Assembly (NCBI GenBank): GCA_028101965.1
Contig: JAOHMI010000007.1
Coordinates: 1 to 62,619 of the forward strand
DNA: 62,619 bases
Source: Bacteriovoracaceae bacterium
GTDB taxonomy: Bacteria; Bdellovibrionota; Bacteriovoracia; Bacteriovoracales; Bacteriovoracaceae
Reading direction: 5' to 3'
In this document: one piece after another, positions 8,800-17,972 of the stretch
Layout of the letters: every line of letters begins with the position of its first letter
Position numbering within the stretch: position 1 is the first letter of the stretch
Position numbers and translations under genes: made by a program
Notes under the pieces: model-generated
The model's database searches: none
What the model saw: the letters and a program-made list of their open reading frames with translations, nothing else
What the model was told of the DNA's origin: nothing

Positions 8800-9068
8800 A
8801 AAGTTTAACTAAAATTTCTCAGTTTAAATTGAATCTATATTCAACTGTTTAGCTTATCGGAGTAAAAAGTTTTTGTTAGAAGGATACTAGGTTGTAGAGA
8901 AGTATTTACCTAATCATATTTAATTTAATAAGTAGACGTTCTTTTAAGACTTAATCAGCAATAATTTAAATACTTACTAATACTCAATTAATTTAGTTTT
9001 CCTCTTTAAAATAAACAGAGTATCCTAGTAAACAATTAAAATTTTATGATTAAATGAGGGCAATCTTT

Positions 9069-9185
9069 ATGAGCGTTAGAACTATTTTAGACTTAAAAGA
9101 GAATAAAAACCTCATAACCATTCAAGAGGATACCTCGATATTTGAGGCCGCAAAAGTATTACAACGAAATTTGCTAATAGTTTAA
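9069..9185 (+). pseudogene. Truncated CBS-domain protein gene
   Basis: A 38-codon ORF with GAGGG upstream starts exactly like a CBS-pair protein: MSVRTILDLKENKNLITIQE, then DTSIFEAAKVLQRN. In the family the next residues form the first nucleotide-binding strand (typically .igallV) and more than 90 further residues follow. Here the frame reads LLIV and stops. The remaining domain is absent downstream, so this is a deletion remnant or a non-functional fragment. Confidence 0.6.
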
Positions 9186-9205
9186 ATTTAAAATAAATTA
9201 CAGAA

Positions 9206-9667
9206 TTAAGGTTTCATCATTTGTGTTATTATCTTATTCAATGAGTTTGTGAAAGCAATTTTGTCTTTTTGTCCTAGAGGAGCCGGTCCTCCAGTCACCA
9301 TGCCAGAGTCTCTCAACTCAGTCATGAAGTCTCTCATTGAAAGCCTCTCACTAATATTCTCTTCAGTGTAAACTTCTCCGCGAGGATTTATGGCAGTGGT
9401 TCCTTTATCGACGATAAGTTTTGCCAGAGGTATATCAGCAGTGATAATTAAGTCATCAACATCACAATTCTCTACGATGAAAAAATCTGCGACATCCGCC
9501 CCTTTATCCACTTTAATGATATCTATATAAGGGCTTTGTGGGATATGCATATAACTGTTTGCGACCAGAGTTACTTGAATCTTTAACCGGCCAGATACTT
9601 GAAAGATAACTTCCTTCACGCTTTTTGGGCAAGCATCTGCATCAATCCAAATTTTTCTAAGGGCCAT
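9206..9667 (-). CDS. yaiI: YaiI/YqxD family (UPF0178, DUF188) protein
   Basis: A 153-residue protein with the family start IWIDADACP, the central DVDDLIITADIPLA and the C-terminal TGGPAPLGQKDK. The family has a PIN-like fold with conserved acidic residues; its activity is not established. It begins 2 bp after the stop of the RhlE-type helicase gene, so the pair is one transcription unit. That pairing suggests a role in RNA metabolism, which is only inference. Length matches the family. Confidence 0.88.
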   Translation of the reverse strand: MALRKIWIDADACPKSVKEVIFQVSGRLKIQVTLVANSYMHIPQSPYIDIIKVDKGADVADFFIVENCDVDDLIITADIPLAKLIVDKGTTAINPRGEVYTEENISERLSMRDFMTELRDSGMVTGGPAPLGQKDKIAFTNSLNKIITQMMKP

Positions 9668-9669
9668 AA

Positions 9670-11052
9670 CTATTTTCTATTTCGATTTGTTCTCGTTCGA
9701 TTATTCTTGGTGCTGCTTTTCTTTCTTGTTGTACCACTTTTAGCAGATCCTTGACTTGAGCTTTTCGCCTTTGCTTTAGCTTTTGTCTTAATAGAACCCG
9801 AGCGAGCATTTTGTGAATTTCTCGTCTTTGGTCTAGAACTCTTTCTCATTTCAAGTCTCTTAGCTTTGTGTTCTAACTTTCTTTTTTCTTCCGCTTCAAT
9901 CTCTTCCTTAGTATGAACAACATGGTATTCATGATCTTCTTCTACTGGAATATTATATTTAATAAATTTCTCAACATTCTTTAAAAATTTAACTTCCGTA
10001 GCTTCACAAAATGAAATTGAAACCCCTTCTCTTCCCGCTCTGGCCGTTCGACCGATTCGGTGAACATAGCTCTCAGCATCTTCGGGAAGATTATAATTAA
10101 ACACGTGAGTAACTCGATCAATATCAATTCCTCTCGCAGCAATATCTGTAGCAACTAAAACTCGAATCGTTCCTTCTTTAAAAATCTTTAATGAACGCTC
10201 TCTTGCAGCTTGAGATTTATTTCCATGAATTGCAGCAGATTTAATATTAACTTTAGTTAATTCTTTAACCACTCGGTCCGCTCCATGCTTTGTTCTGGTA
10301 AAAACTAGCGCGCTTTTTATTTCATCATTTTTAAGTAAATCTTTCAAAAGTCTTAGTTTATTTACTTGGTCAACCATATAGATTTTTTGATCAATTTTTT
10401 CAACTGTTGAGGACTCAGGAGTCACTTCAACTCGTTTAGGATTCTTTAAAAGTGTATTAACCAAAGATGTTATCGCTTTTGGCATAGTTGCAGAGAAAAG
10501 CATTGTTTGTTTTTCTTTAGGCAGCTTTGCAATAATTCTTTTAATATCGTGGATAAAACCCATATCAAGCATTCGATCCGCTTCATCCAGAACAAAAACT
10601 TCCAGCTGATCAAATTTAATAAAACCATCATTCATCAAATCTAAGAGACGTCCAGGTGTTGCAATTAATATGTCACAACCTTTTGACATCATCGTAATTT
10701 GACCTTTTTTTCCAACTCCTCCAAAAATAACACCGCTAAAAACCCCCATACCTTCGCTATAAGTTCGAAAGTTGGTATTAATCTGTGAAGCAAGTTCACG
10801 CGTGGGAGTTAAGATCAAGGTTCTCACATTTTTTGAACGCGTAACTTGTTTATCCTTATTAAGCCTAGTCAAAATAGGCCAGGCAAATGCGGCCGTCTTT
10901 CCTGTTCCAGTTTGAGCAATACCCAATAGATCACTACCTTCCATTAATGCTGGAATAGCTTGAGATTGAATCGGAGTTGGAGTTTCATAACCTTTTTTTG
11001 TAATTGATTTTAAAATTTGAGGTGGCAAATTTAATTGCTGAAAATTAGACAT
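9670..11052 (-). CDS. rhlE: DEAD-box RNA helicase, RhlE type
   Basis: A 460-residue cytoplasmic helicase with all core motifs in order: Q motif (PTPIQSQAIP), AQTGTGKT, PTRELA, TPGRLLD, DEAD, SAT, and HRIGRTARAG. The two RecA-like domains end near residue 370. Residues 380-460 form a basic, Lys/Arg/Ser-rich tail with repeated KAKAKAK, probably a non-specific RNA-binding extension. It unwinds RNA duplexes during ribosome assembly or decay. The gene has a 383 bp upstream region and heads an operon with yaiI. RhlE is preferred over DbpA or SrmB from the N-terminus, but the subfamily call is not certain. Confidence 0.88.
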   Translation of the reverse strand: MSNFQQLNLPPQILKSITKKGYETPTPIQSQAIPALMEGSDLLGIAQTGTGKTAAFAWPILTRLNKDKQVTRSKNVRTLILTPTRELASQINTNFRTYSEGMGVFSGVIFGGVGKKGQITMMSKGCDILIATPGRLLDLMNDGFIKFDQLEVFVLDEADRMLDMGFIHDIKRIIAKLPKEKQTMLFSATMPKAITSLVNTLLKNPKRVEVTPESSTVEKIDQKIYMVDQVNKLRLLKDLLKNDEIKSALVFTRTKHGADRVVKELTKVNIKSAAIHGNKSQAARERSLKIFKEGTIRVLVATDIAARGIDIDRVTHVFNYNLPEDAESYVHRIGRTARAGREGVSISFCEATEVKFLKNVEKFIKYNIPVEEDHEYHVVHTKEEIEAEEKRKLEHKAKRLEMRKSSRPKTRNSQNARSGSIKTKAKAKAKSSSQGSAKSGTTRKKSSTKNNRTRTNRNRK

Positions 11053-11435
11053 ACTTTATCCATTTATTTAGAGTCACCGGCTTAATCCAAACACCAGCAG
11101 GTCACTGTAAATAAAGCATGTTCGGATGGTAACCCATATTGTGGCCTTATTCAGATTAAGTCAAAGATTCCTTTTCAAATGGAGAACCTTTTACATAAAT
11201 TCAAATAGAAATAAAAAGAATCTGGCTAACAATTAAAGCCTTAATATTATAAGAAACTTAATTTTAATATTTTGATTTTGCAATTTTATTAATCATAATG
11301 AATGATAAACTTTAATTTAACAATGGCCTAAGTGGCTGAAAATAAACAAATCACTAGGTACATTTTAAATTAAACCATCAATTCAAATTATAATTATTAA
11401 AACTTTTAATTTTAATTCTTAAGTTTGGAGGTCTC
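11053..11435. other. Divergent intergenic region; possible long rhlE leader
   Basis: 383 bp between rhlE (minus) and the secreted orphan (plus). The 120 bp next to rhlE is clearly richer in G+C than the rest and could be a structured 5' leader like those of other DEAD-box or cold-response genes. I see no strong hairpin with certainty. The remainder is AT-rich promoter DNA without an ORF. Confidence 0.3.
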
Positions 11436-12347
11436 ATGAAATATTTATTTTTACTCATACTATTTGCTTTCAATACGGCAATCGCTCAAATACCTGAACC
11501 TGTAAATATTGAAAACTCTGAGCAACAAGAGTTTTTTTGTCCCGATATAAATATTAAAATAGTAAATGAAAACTCTGATCAATGTCCATTTCAAGGAGAC
11601 TTAGAAAAACCATGTTTTGCAGCTCCAATAGCAAAAATTCGAAAAAATTGCCCAGCTTATATACCCATTAATTTTATCAACACACGTTTAGTTCATTACA
11701 CTATCGGATTTGAGATAGACCCACAGAAGTTAGACGTACTAGATTCATGGGAAGTTATCGACGAAGGGAATAATCCATTTGGCTACCCTGAATACACAAG
11801 TCACCAGTCATATTTCCCCTATTTAGCAGCTTTAAAAAAATACAGTAACTGGTGGTTCCAAAATACACCAAATTTAAATGATCGATACTTATTTGGTGCG
11901 GGAACTGCACAAAATAATTATCTTGGCTTTGCTGCAGGAATCAGGTTAGGAAATATTCAAATAGGGAATATTGCCAATTTTAATTATCCTCAAAATGCTC
12001 ATGGTCTATGTGTTGCAGTAGAAGCAATTGGAAATGTTGGTGAGAATATTCCACTAACCCCACACTTTCTCTCCACCCAATCCGATTTACTTTACAGCCA
12101 ATTATATCCATCGATAGTCAAAGCAAATAGCGAGTTAACTGAATTCTATAATGTAACTGAAGACACTACATTAATTTCAGGATCAGTTGTCATTGAAGAT
12201 GATGGATTACCTTGTGGATCTCCTTTTGAAGGTTTAATAGCACCACCAGGAGGTAATCTTAAAAATAAAATTAATAATCGAAGACCTGCAAGCTTAAATA
12301 AAAGCAATTCATCAAGAAACATAATTCCTTCGTCCGGAGGACAATAA
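11436..12347 (+). CDS. Secreted protein of unknown function
   Basis: A 303-residue protein with a clear cleavable signal (MKYLFLLILFAFNTAIAQ, cleavage after AIA). GGAGGTCTC precedes the ATG. The mature part has paired cysteines near the N-terminus (FFCPDINIK, DQCPFQ, KPCFAAP, KNCPAY) and two later ones, suggesting disulfides. Aromatic-rich segments such as YSNWWFQNTPNLNDRYLFG follow. The last 40 residues are rich in Asn, Ser, Pro and Gly and probably disordered. I do not recognise the family. It stands alone between rhlE and the DNA-repair operon. Confidence 0.65.
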   Translation: MKYLFLLILFAFNTAIAQIPEPVNIENSEQQEFFCPDINIKIVNENSDQCPFQGDLEKPCFAAPIAKIRKNCPAYIPINFINTRLVHYTIGFEIDPQKLDVLDSWEVIDEGNNPFGYPEYTSHQSYFPYLAALKKYSNWWFQNTPNLNDRYLFGAGTAQNNYLGFAAGIRLGNIQIGNIANFNYPQNAHGLCVAVEAIGNVGENIPLTPHFLSTQSDLLYSQLYPSIVKANSELTEFYNVTEDTTLISGSVVIEDDGLPCGSPFEGLIAPPGGNLKNKINNRRPASLNKSNSSRNIIPSSGGQ

Positions 12348-12442
12348 TCTTTAAATAATCATGGAAGATTATACTTTGATTCAATATTAAATTTTTTCGA
12401 AATAACATCAGCAGTTGCTTAAGTTAGGACAATAGAGGCATC

Positions 12443-12955
12443 TCATTCACTTTCTCTTGAATCGTTCGACAGAGTAATATATTTCTTTTCAATTTTTAAA
12501 AGTTTAGATTTCACAACAACTCCACCCGCAAAACCAGTCAACTTCCCAGAAGCACCAATAACTCGATGACATGGTATAATTACACCGACTGGATTCTTTC
12601 CATTAGCTCCACCCACGGCCCGACTAGCATTTGGATTCCCTACTTTTGTAGCTAGTTCCTTATAGCTCATAGTCTTTCCATAGGGGATCTTTTTAAGCTC
12701 TTGCCATACCTTTAATTGAAAAGGCGTTCCTTCTAAATCCAGTGGGATTTTAAAATTTTTTAGGTTTCCCGCAAAATATTTTTTTAATTCACTTTTTGCT
12801 TGAAGCAAAATATCATGCTCTACCATTTCAGAGTTATATCTTTTTATAATTTTCTTAGTATCAAAATTTTCCCATAATAAAGATGCTACACCTGTGTCGC
12901 TTGCAAATAAAGTCAACTCACCTACTGGGGTTTTCATTATTAAGTAATACTTCAT
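12443..12955 (-). CDS. ogt: Methylated-DNA--protein-cysteine S-methyltransferase
   Basis: A suicide repair protein that takes methyl groups from O6-methylguanine. It has 170 residues from the chosen ATG at 12955, whose ATGA overlaps the stop of the Ada/AlkA gene; upstream in-frame ATGs would give a poor extension. The active site is PCHRVIG with C129. The DNA-binding helix region includes TPFQLKVWQELKKIPYGKT and SRAVGGANGKNPVG. It completes the Ada system by providing a methyltransferase the adjacent regulator lacks. The two genes are translationally coupled. Confidence 0.92.
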   Translation of the reverse strand: MKYYLIMKTPVGELTLFASDTGVASLLWENFDTKKIIKRYNSEMVEHDILLQAKSELKKYFAGNLKNFKIPLDLEGTPFQLKVWQELKKIPYGKTMSYKELATKVGNPNASRAVGGANGKNPVGVIIPCHRVIGASGKLTGFAGGVVVKSKLLKIEKKYITLSNDSRESE

Positions 12956-14394
12956 TTCTTCTTTACCTTTTTCTTTGAAAGTGATTTTGCATAATTCATC
13001 CATAAATAAATAGCAGCATATGATCGCCAAGGTCTAAGGATATTAAGATCCAAATTTTTATGTTTTTCCATTGCCCGCTTTAAGATTAAATCAGAACCTG
13101 GGAATACATCAGGATCACCAAGGGCACGAAGTAAAATATATTTAGCAGTCCACGGTCCGATACCATCAATTTTTAATAGTTGATCTTGAATATAATAATA
13201 ATCCTGATCGGAACTAAGAATAATAGTTTTATTTAGTATTTTTTTGGAAAAATCGCGAATTGTCTTCCTTCTTTTCTCAGTTGTTTTAACCGAACTTAAT
13301 TTCGCGGTGGAGAGAATTTTAGGTGTTGGAAAAAGTTTAACTTCTTCTCCATTAAGAGGGTTAACAACAGTTTCCCCATAGGATTCAACTAATTGCTTAA
13401 TTAAACTTCGAGCCTGTTTCAAAGAAACGAGTTGACCAAGGATAGTACAAATTGATTGTTCAAATGGATCCCATCCTCTTGCAATTCTTAATCCGGGGAA
13501 TTTATTCCAAAGTTTATCTAGAAACTCATTAGATTCGAAACAATTTGCGATAACGATAGGGTCTGAATCTAGATCGAACATATTTCTAAGTTTTTGAGAA
13601 ATTTTTAAAAGCTCAGAAGTATCCTCGATTAAAACTTGAAAATCTAGCCGCGATTTAAATTCATTATTTTTAACTCGTATATACCCCAATTCTTGATTCG
13701 ATTTAAATACTCTTTCGTAACTATCTTTTGTCACTGTTTCCACATAGGCTATATTGTGTACGCGATAGTAATTTAATATTTCTTGCCAGTTAAATGGTGG
13801 CCTATAAGATAATGAGAAAGTAATACCGCAAGACTCATCCATTGATTTACTTCTCCTAAACTCCCTCGGGCTCTTTAAGAACCTTTTTTTAAAATCATCA
13901 TTGAATCTTCTAATGGAAGAATACCCGGCCGTCATCGCGATGATAGTTATTTTTAAATTTGATTCAGAAATTAGTTTTCGTGAAAAGTTTAATCGGTTAT
14001 TAATTGCAATTTGTTTAGGAGTCTGCCCTACTTCATCTTTAAATAAACGTCTTAGATGTCTTGCCGTCATTCCAAATTTTTCTGCAAATTCATCTTCAGA
14101 ATAAGAAAATGTTCCATCATTAGAAATTATTCTTAAAGCTCGTTGAACTACTGCTGATTTACCTATCCAGGCAGGGGACAAAGGTGCACACTCAGGCCGA
14201 CAGCGCATACATGGGCGAAAACCATGACCTTCAGCTTCATTTGCACTTAAGTAAAATGTTATATTCTTTCTTTTTGGCCTCGCTGGACAAATAGGACGGC
14301 AATAAATCCCGGTAGTCTTCACTCCAATAAAGAATTTACCATCAAATCGATAGTCTCGAGAAAGCATGGCTTTATAAAATACATCGTCATTCAT
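12952..14394 (-). CDS. Ada-type regulator fused to AlkA 3-methyladenine DNA glycosylase
   Basis: A 480-residue three-part protein. Residues 5-75 are the Ada zinc domain with C32, C36, C62 and C65; one cysteine accepts methyl from phosphotriesters and switches on transcription. Residues 85-190 hold an AraC HTH (ARHLRRLFKDEVGQTPKQ). Residues 195-475 form AlkA: a helix-hairpin-helix (LLKIDGIGPWTAKYILL) and the catalytic D435 in FPGSDL. The protein senses alkylation and excises N-alkylated purines. ogt follows with an ATGA overlap. This Ada-AraC-AlkA fusion is known in several bacteria. Confidence 0.92.
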   Translation of the reverse strand: MNDDVFYKAMLSRDYRFDGKFFIGVKTTGIYCRPICPARPKRKNITFYLSANEAEGHGFRPCMRCRPECAPLSPAWIGKSAVVQRALRIISNDGTFSYSEDEFAEKFGMTARHLRRLFKDEVGQTPKQIAINNRLNFSRKLISESNLKITIIAMTAGYSSIRRFNDDFKKRFLKSPREFRRSKSMDESCGITFSLSYRPPFNWQEILNYYRVHNIAYVETVTKDSYERVFKSNQELGYIRVKNNEFKSRLDFQVLIEDTSELLKISQKLRNMFDLDSDPIVIANCFESNEFLDKLWNKFPGLRIARGWDPFEQSICTILGQLVSLKQARSLIKQLVESYGETVVNPLNGEEVKLFPTPKILSTAKLSSVKTTEKRRKTIRDFSKKILNKTIILSSDQDYYYIQDQLLKIDGIGPWTAKYILLRALGDPDVFPGSDLILKRAMEKHKNLDLNILRPWRSYAAIYLWMNYAKSLSKKKVKKK

Positions 14395-14517
14395 ACTTGA
14401 ACTTTAACTCAATTCCGGGAATCAGACTAGCCATTTTCGGACATATTCAATTTCGAAAAGCTAGTCTTTAAAAAAACGAAAAATACCGCATTAAGTAAAT
14501 ATATGGACAAAGTGAAT

Positions 14518-15165
14518 TTAAGGATTCTCTGTTATAAATTGGTAAACATTTCCTACGATGAAAACAATGATCGTGAAGATAAAAATGATAATATAAAACT
14601 TAAAGAGAATTTTATTTATCTTAGAGTTATCCTTATAAACAGGAACCCTATTTTGAGGCATAAATTTAATCTTATTTGAAATTTTATTTATTTTTTGCAT
14701 GAGATCAGCATTTATAAAAAGAGCTTCCTTGAACGGTTCAACAATGACTATATAACCACAAACCTGTTCTTTTTCAATTTCATAGAATTTTAAACTTTGA
14801 ATACATTTTAAGTTTTTCCACTCATTGCCATTTACATCAAATGCATTTACAAAAGAATAGTATCTTCGAGTTGAAGATAGCTCTCTACCTTTTGCTTTAA
14901 TCATAAAAATATTATTATCTAACAAATAATTTTTAAATTTTTTAATATAAAAATCTCTTCGATAAAACAGAAAGAAAATAGTACCAATCATAAAACCAGG
15001 AACATAAGGTTCTTTTCTGAAATTAGCTCCTAAGTAAGCGGCTAAAGCAAGAAATGATAGAGCAATTGAGATTAGTATGAGAACTCTTTTTGTGGCTATT
15101 GGTACAAAAAAATCCACTAAGTCTTCGGCAACTTCGCTTAAATAATCCTCTGAACTTTTTCTCAT
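14518..15165 (-). CDS. Membrane protein of unknown function
   Basis: A 215-residue protein with two hydrophobic helices near residues 28-47 and 54-68 separated by a short polar loop, a 120-residue soluble part, and a C-terminal helix (about 188-208; FKFYIIIFIFTIIVFIVG). The middle contains FVNAFDVNGNEWKNLKCIQS and looks like a beta-rich domain, possibly PH-like as in other two-TM plus soluble-domain proteins; that is a guess. No ribosome site is evident. It lies 33 bp downstream of the methyltransferase gene on the same strand. Confidence 0.6.
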   Translation of the reverse strand: MRKSSEDYLSEVAEDLVDFFVPIATKRVLILISIALSFLALAAYLGANFRKEPYVPGFMIGTIFFLFYRRDFYIKKFKNYLLDNNIFMIKAKGRELSSTRRYYSFVNAFDVNGNEWKNLKCIQSLKFYEIEKEQVCGYIVIVEPFKEALFINADLMQKINKISNKIKFMPQNRVPVYKDNSKINKILFKFYIIIFIFTIIVFIVGNVYQFITENP

Positions 15166-15198
15166 AATATAATGATATTATTAGACATTGGATTTTGC

Positions 15199-15993
15199 CT
15201 ATCTTTTTATGGCCAAATAAAAATATACTTTACAGCTTGAACAATGATCAAGATCGAGAAGGCCATTTATAAAATTATTTTCAAAGTCAGGATACTCACT
15301 TCCTAAAAACTTTTGAAAACCACCCATTCGAGCTAGACGATTTTTCCAAGCTTCAACCACTTCAGATGAACATGCTCCTTGATGAGAAAGCTCATCATCC
15401 TCTAAAAACGCTTCTCTATGAATTTCATAATTTGATTCAATTAAATCGTTCTTAAGTTTTGAACCACTATTGAAATCATAAATTTCATTTTGATACATGT
15501 GATTATAGAATTCTATAATTCTCTTTTGATACTTCTCACTCAGAGGTGAATGATCCAAGAAACGATCCACTTCAGTAACAGCAATCCATCCCCCAGGTTT
15601 TAATATATTAGAAATTTTGTCTAATTGATTTTTAAAATCGGTAAAATAAGCTGCGACAAAGCTCATCCAAGCTCCATCTCCTAAAGTTAAATTTATTTTA
15701 TCGATTTCTCCAATATCACAATTGAGGAATGAAGCCCTTGATATGTTTCTTTGTTCAGCATAATTCAAAAGGTCTTGATTATCATCCAAGCCAATTACAG
15801 TTGCTCCTCGATTGGATAATATCTCAGAGTGATCTCCGTGGGCACATCCAATGTCGTACACTATAGAGTCAGAAATATTAGGCAATAAATCATAAAGAGA
15901 GCTCCAGTTTTTCCATTTCCACTGCTTCTTATATTGATCAAGTAAAGTATCTTTCATGTTGATAGGATACAGTTGATATGACTCTGTTGTCAT
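15199..15993 (-). CDS. Class I SAM-dependent methyltransferase
   Basis: 264 residues from ATG 15993, chosen because AGGCAGGA lies just upstream; an earlier TTG (16020) has none. The SAM site is VYDIGCAHGDHSEILSNRG with GATVIGLDDN (motif I and the acidic residue after strand 2), followed by FLNCDIGEID and GGWIAVTEVDRFLD. The C-terminal half has cysteines (HCSSCKV) and many aromatic residues. The fold transfers methyl to small molecules; UbiE/COQ5-like enzymes are similar. The substrate is unknown. It probably shares a transcript with the membrane-protein gene below it. Confidence 0.8.
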   Translation of the reverse strand: MTTESYQLYPINMKDTLLDQYKKQWKWKNWSSLYDLLPNISDSIVYDIGCAHGDHSEILSNRGATVIGLDDNQDLLNYAEQRNISRASFLNCDIGEIDKINLTLGDGAWMSFVAAYFTDFKNQLDKISNILKPGGWIAVTEVDRFLDHSPLSEKYQKRIIEFYNHMYQNEIYDFNSGSKLKNDLIESNYEIHREAFLEDDELSHQGACSSEVVEAWKNRLARMGGFQKFLGSEYPDFENNFINGLLDLDHCSSCKVYFYLAIKR

Positions 15994-16238
15994 ATAAAGT
16001 CCTGCCTTTAAAAAAAACAACTGTATCTAACTAGCTGATATTATAGTGATGATTAATCAATTCCGATCAAAACCCAACTATCACCATCATAGTAATGAAT
16101 ATGAAAAAAATTTCACTTAATCTTAAAATTAATTTCAAAAATTTAAAACCATTTCAAAATAAGAAATAAATATGCATCTTTTATGCATGGATGGAAATAG
16201 ATACTGATAGTACGTTCTCAAACAGCGATGGAGACAAA

Positions 16239-17234
16239 ATGAAAACTTTATTAAACTCATGTATATTAAACAAAACCACCATTCTAAAAAATAGAGTCGT
16301 CGTCCCACCCATGGCATCGGGCACTGCGGATGATAATGGAAGAGCAACTCAAAAAACATTTGACCATTACAAAAGGCTGACAACATCGAAAGCTGGATTA
16401 ATTATGGTTGAGTATACCTATGTTCATCCATTTGGAAAAAGTGAGCCGAACCAATTAGGTCTTTACACTAAAGAACATACTGAGGCCGTTAGAAGCATTG
16501 CAAAGATAATTAAAGACTCAGGTTCGCTTAGTGCAATTCAATTAGTTCATGGGGGAGCAAAATCAACTTATGAATTAACCAGTGGGAACTTGATTGGTCC
16601 AAGTTCTATTATTATTCCCTCAAAAGTTGAGACATTAGAGAAACCAAGAGAAGCAGATCTAAATGATATAGAGTTAATCATTAAATCATTTGTGGAGTCA
16701 GCCAATATGGCCATAGCTGCAGGTTTTGATATTATTGAATTACACGCAGCTCATGGGTATGGACTGAATCAATGGTTGTCCCCTATTACTAACAAACGAT
16801 CGGATGATTTTGGTGGAACCCTAAAAAAGAGGGCAAGAATTCTCTTTAATATTGTTGAGCAAATCAAACTCAATCATCCAAATATCCTTCTTTCAATTCG
16901 TATTCCAGGCGAAGATCATTTCGATGATGGTTTAAGCCAAGTTGATATGATATGGATCTCAAAAGAACTAGAAACAAAAGGAGTCTCTCTAATAAATGTT
17001 TCATCTGGTATTGGTGGCTGGAGGCGGCCTAGGAATAAAACTGGAGAGGGATACCTCGTAGAAAACGCTAGAATTATACAAAAAGAAATCTCTATACCTG
17101 TCATTGGAGTTGGAGGAATAGAAACATCCGGTTATATTAATAAATCATTAAATAATAAATCACTTTCATTAGCAGCTGTAGGGAGAGCGATCCTAAAAAA
17201 TCCAGGTTGGGGGCCTCAAAATGGACTTATTTAA
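16239..17234 (+). CDS. Old-yellow-enzyme family NADH:flavin oxidoreductase
   Basis: 331 residues from ATG 16239, preceded by GGAGACAAA; an upstream in-frame ATG at 16191 is less likely. TIM-barrel flavin motifs are present: VVVPPMASGTAD (N-terminal FMN strand), AIQLVHGGAKS, and the family hallmark FDIIELHAAHGYGLNQWLSP followed by NKRSDDFGG. The end, VIGVGGIETS and AAVGRAILKNPGW, binds FMN phosphate. Such enzymes reduce activated C=C bonds with NAD(P)H. The HAAHGYL-type motif and the absence of a C-terminal iron-sulfur domain fit the YqjM/NemA-like single-domain class. Confidence 0.88.
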   Translation: MKTLLNSCILNKTTILKNRVVVPPMASGTADDNGRATQKTFDHYKRLTTSKAGLIMVEYTYVHPFGKSEPNQLGLYTKEHTEAVRSIAKIIKDSGSLSAIQLVHGGAKSTYELTSGNLIGPSSIIIPSKVETLEKPREADLNDIELIIKSFVESANMAIAAGFDIIELHAAHGYGLNQWLSPITNKRSDDFGGTLKKRARILFNIVEQIKLNHPNILLSIRIPGEDHFDDGLSQVDMIWISKELETKGVSLINVSSGIGGWRRPRNKTGEGYLVENARIIQKEISIPVIGVGGIETSGYINKSLNNKSLSLAAVGRAILKNPGWGPQNGLI

Positions 17235-17485
17235 TCTGCATTCTCGCATACAATTCTAATTTTCATTTTATTAAAAAAACTCATCAAAAATCAGCTCAAA
17301 TAAATGAAAGTCGAATACTCTTTGCAAGGTTCTTAATAGTAGTCTTTGCTCTCTCAAAAATATTTTTTACTATTCTTGGGATAATTACGATAATCTCAGG
17401 TGGGGTGACGGCCATTGTTTATCTAATGACTGGTTTTGGTGTTCTTTCTATTTCAAGTTTAATTTTCTGGGGTTATTTGCAATAA
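17207..17485 (+). CDS. Possible small membrane protein
   Basis: A frame of 92 codons overlaps the end of the oxidoreductase gene. Its C-terminal 56 residues form two strong hydrophobic segments (FARFLIVVFALSKIFFTILG and VTAIVYLMTGFGVLSISSL). There is no ATG before the second segment and no convincing ribosome site; the only early start is a TTG inside the preceding gene. It may be a real two-helix protein with a non-standard start, the remnant of a larger membrane protein, or chance. Confidence 0.3.
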   Translation: MGASKWTYLICILAYNSNFHFIKKTHQKSAQINESRILFARFLIVVFALSKIFFTILGIITIISGGVTAIVYLMTGFGVLSISSLIFWGYLQ

Positions 17486-17677
17486 ATATATACATCCAGA
17501 GCTTTACTATTCTATCGCTATATCTGTTTTGATAGTGTCAAATCATGATTGCTTTAAGCTAATGCAAAAAAAATCGACTCGTAACACGAATAATCTTGTG
17601 AAGCTAGTGCATACATAAAGTTTCTTAACAGGAATCAAAATTTCGTTTATTAATATAAACGAAACTTAGCTTTATGC

Positions 17678-17934
17678 TCAAAACCATTTGATGTAAATAA
17701 AAGAAGGTTGCTAAAAGATTTAGAAGTTGTAATATTTCTTAATAAAGCCTTGCTTGAGCAGTCTACATGTAGAAAGTCCTACAAAGATTTAACGTACTAT
17801 TGAATTGGAAAGAACATTTCTCAATTATAAAGTCAAGTCTGCTCTAGCAATTAGAGCTTATTAACTCAATAAAAAGAAGTGTTCTAGCAGTTTTTCCAAT
17901 AGCGCGAGTCCAGAAGAACCCGCGATATCATTAA
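17678..17934 (+). pseudogene. Decayed coding trace of unknown origin
   Basis: The 487 bp between 17485 and the cold-shock gene contains no intact ORF. From 17678 one frame reads like protein (DVNKRRLLKDLEVVIFLNKA, then CRKSYKDLTYY) and stops. A neighbouring frame then continues with LNWKEHFSIIKSSLL, a TAG, and QLELINSIKRSVLAVFPIAR up to a stop at 17934. Frame changes plus stops in sequence of protein-like composition suggest an old pseudogene. I cannot name the family. Confidence 0.25.
17900..17927. repeat. G+C-rich hairpin downstream of the cold-shock gene
   Basis: TAGCGCGAGT and ACCCGCGATA can pair over 9 of 10 positions with an 8-base loop. It is G+C-rich in an AT-rich setting and sits 45 bp beyond the cold-shock stop. 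No U tract follows on either strand, so it is not a classical terminator; it may stabilise the cold-shock mRNA 3' end. Confidence 0.3.
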
Positions 17935-17972
17935 CTTAATTTTTTAAAGCGTTAAAGAATTCTAAAGAAGTC

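Noticed and set aside
16135-16386. 83-codon minus-strand frame over the oxidoreductase start
   Set aside because: Antisense to a conserved flavoenzyme; composition (many Cys, Phe, Tyr) is typical of a shadow frame.
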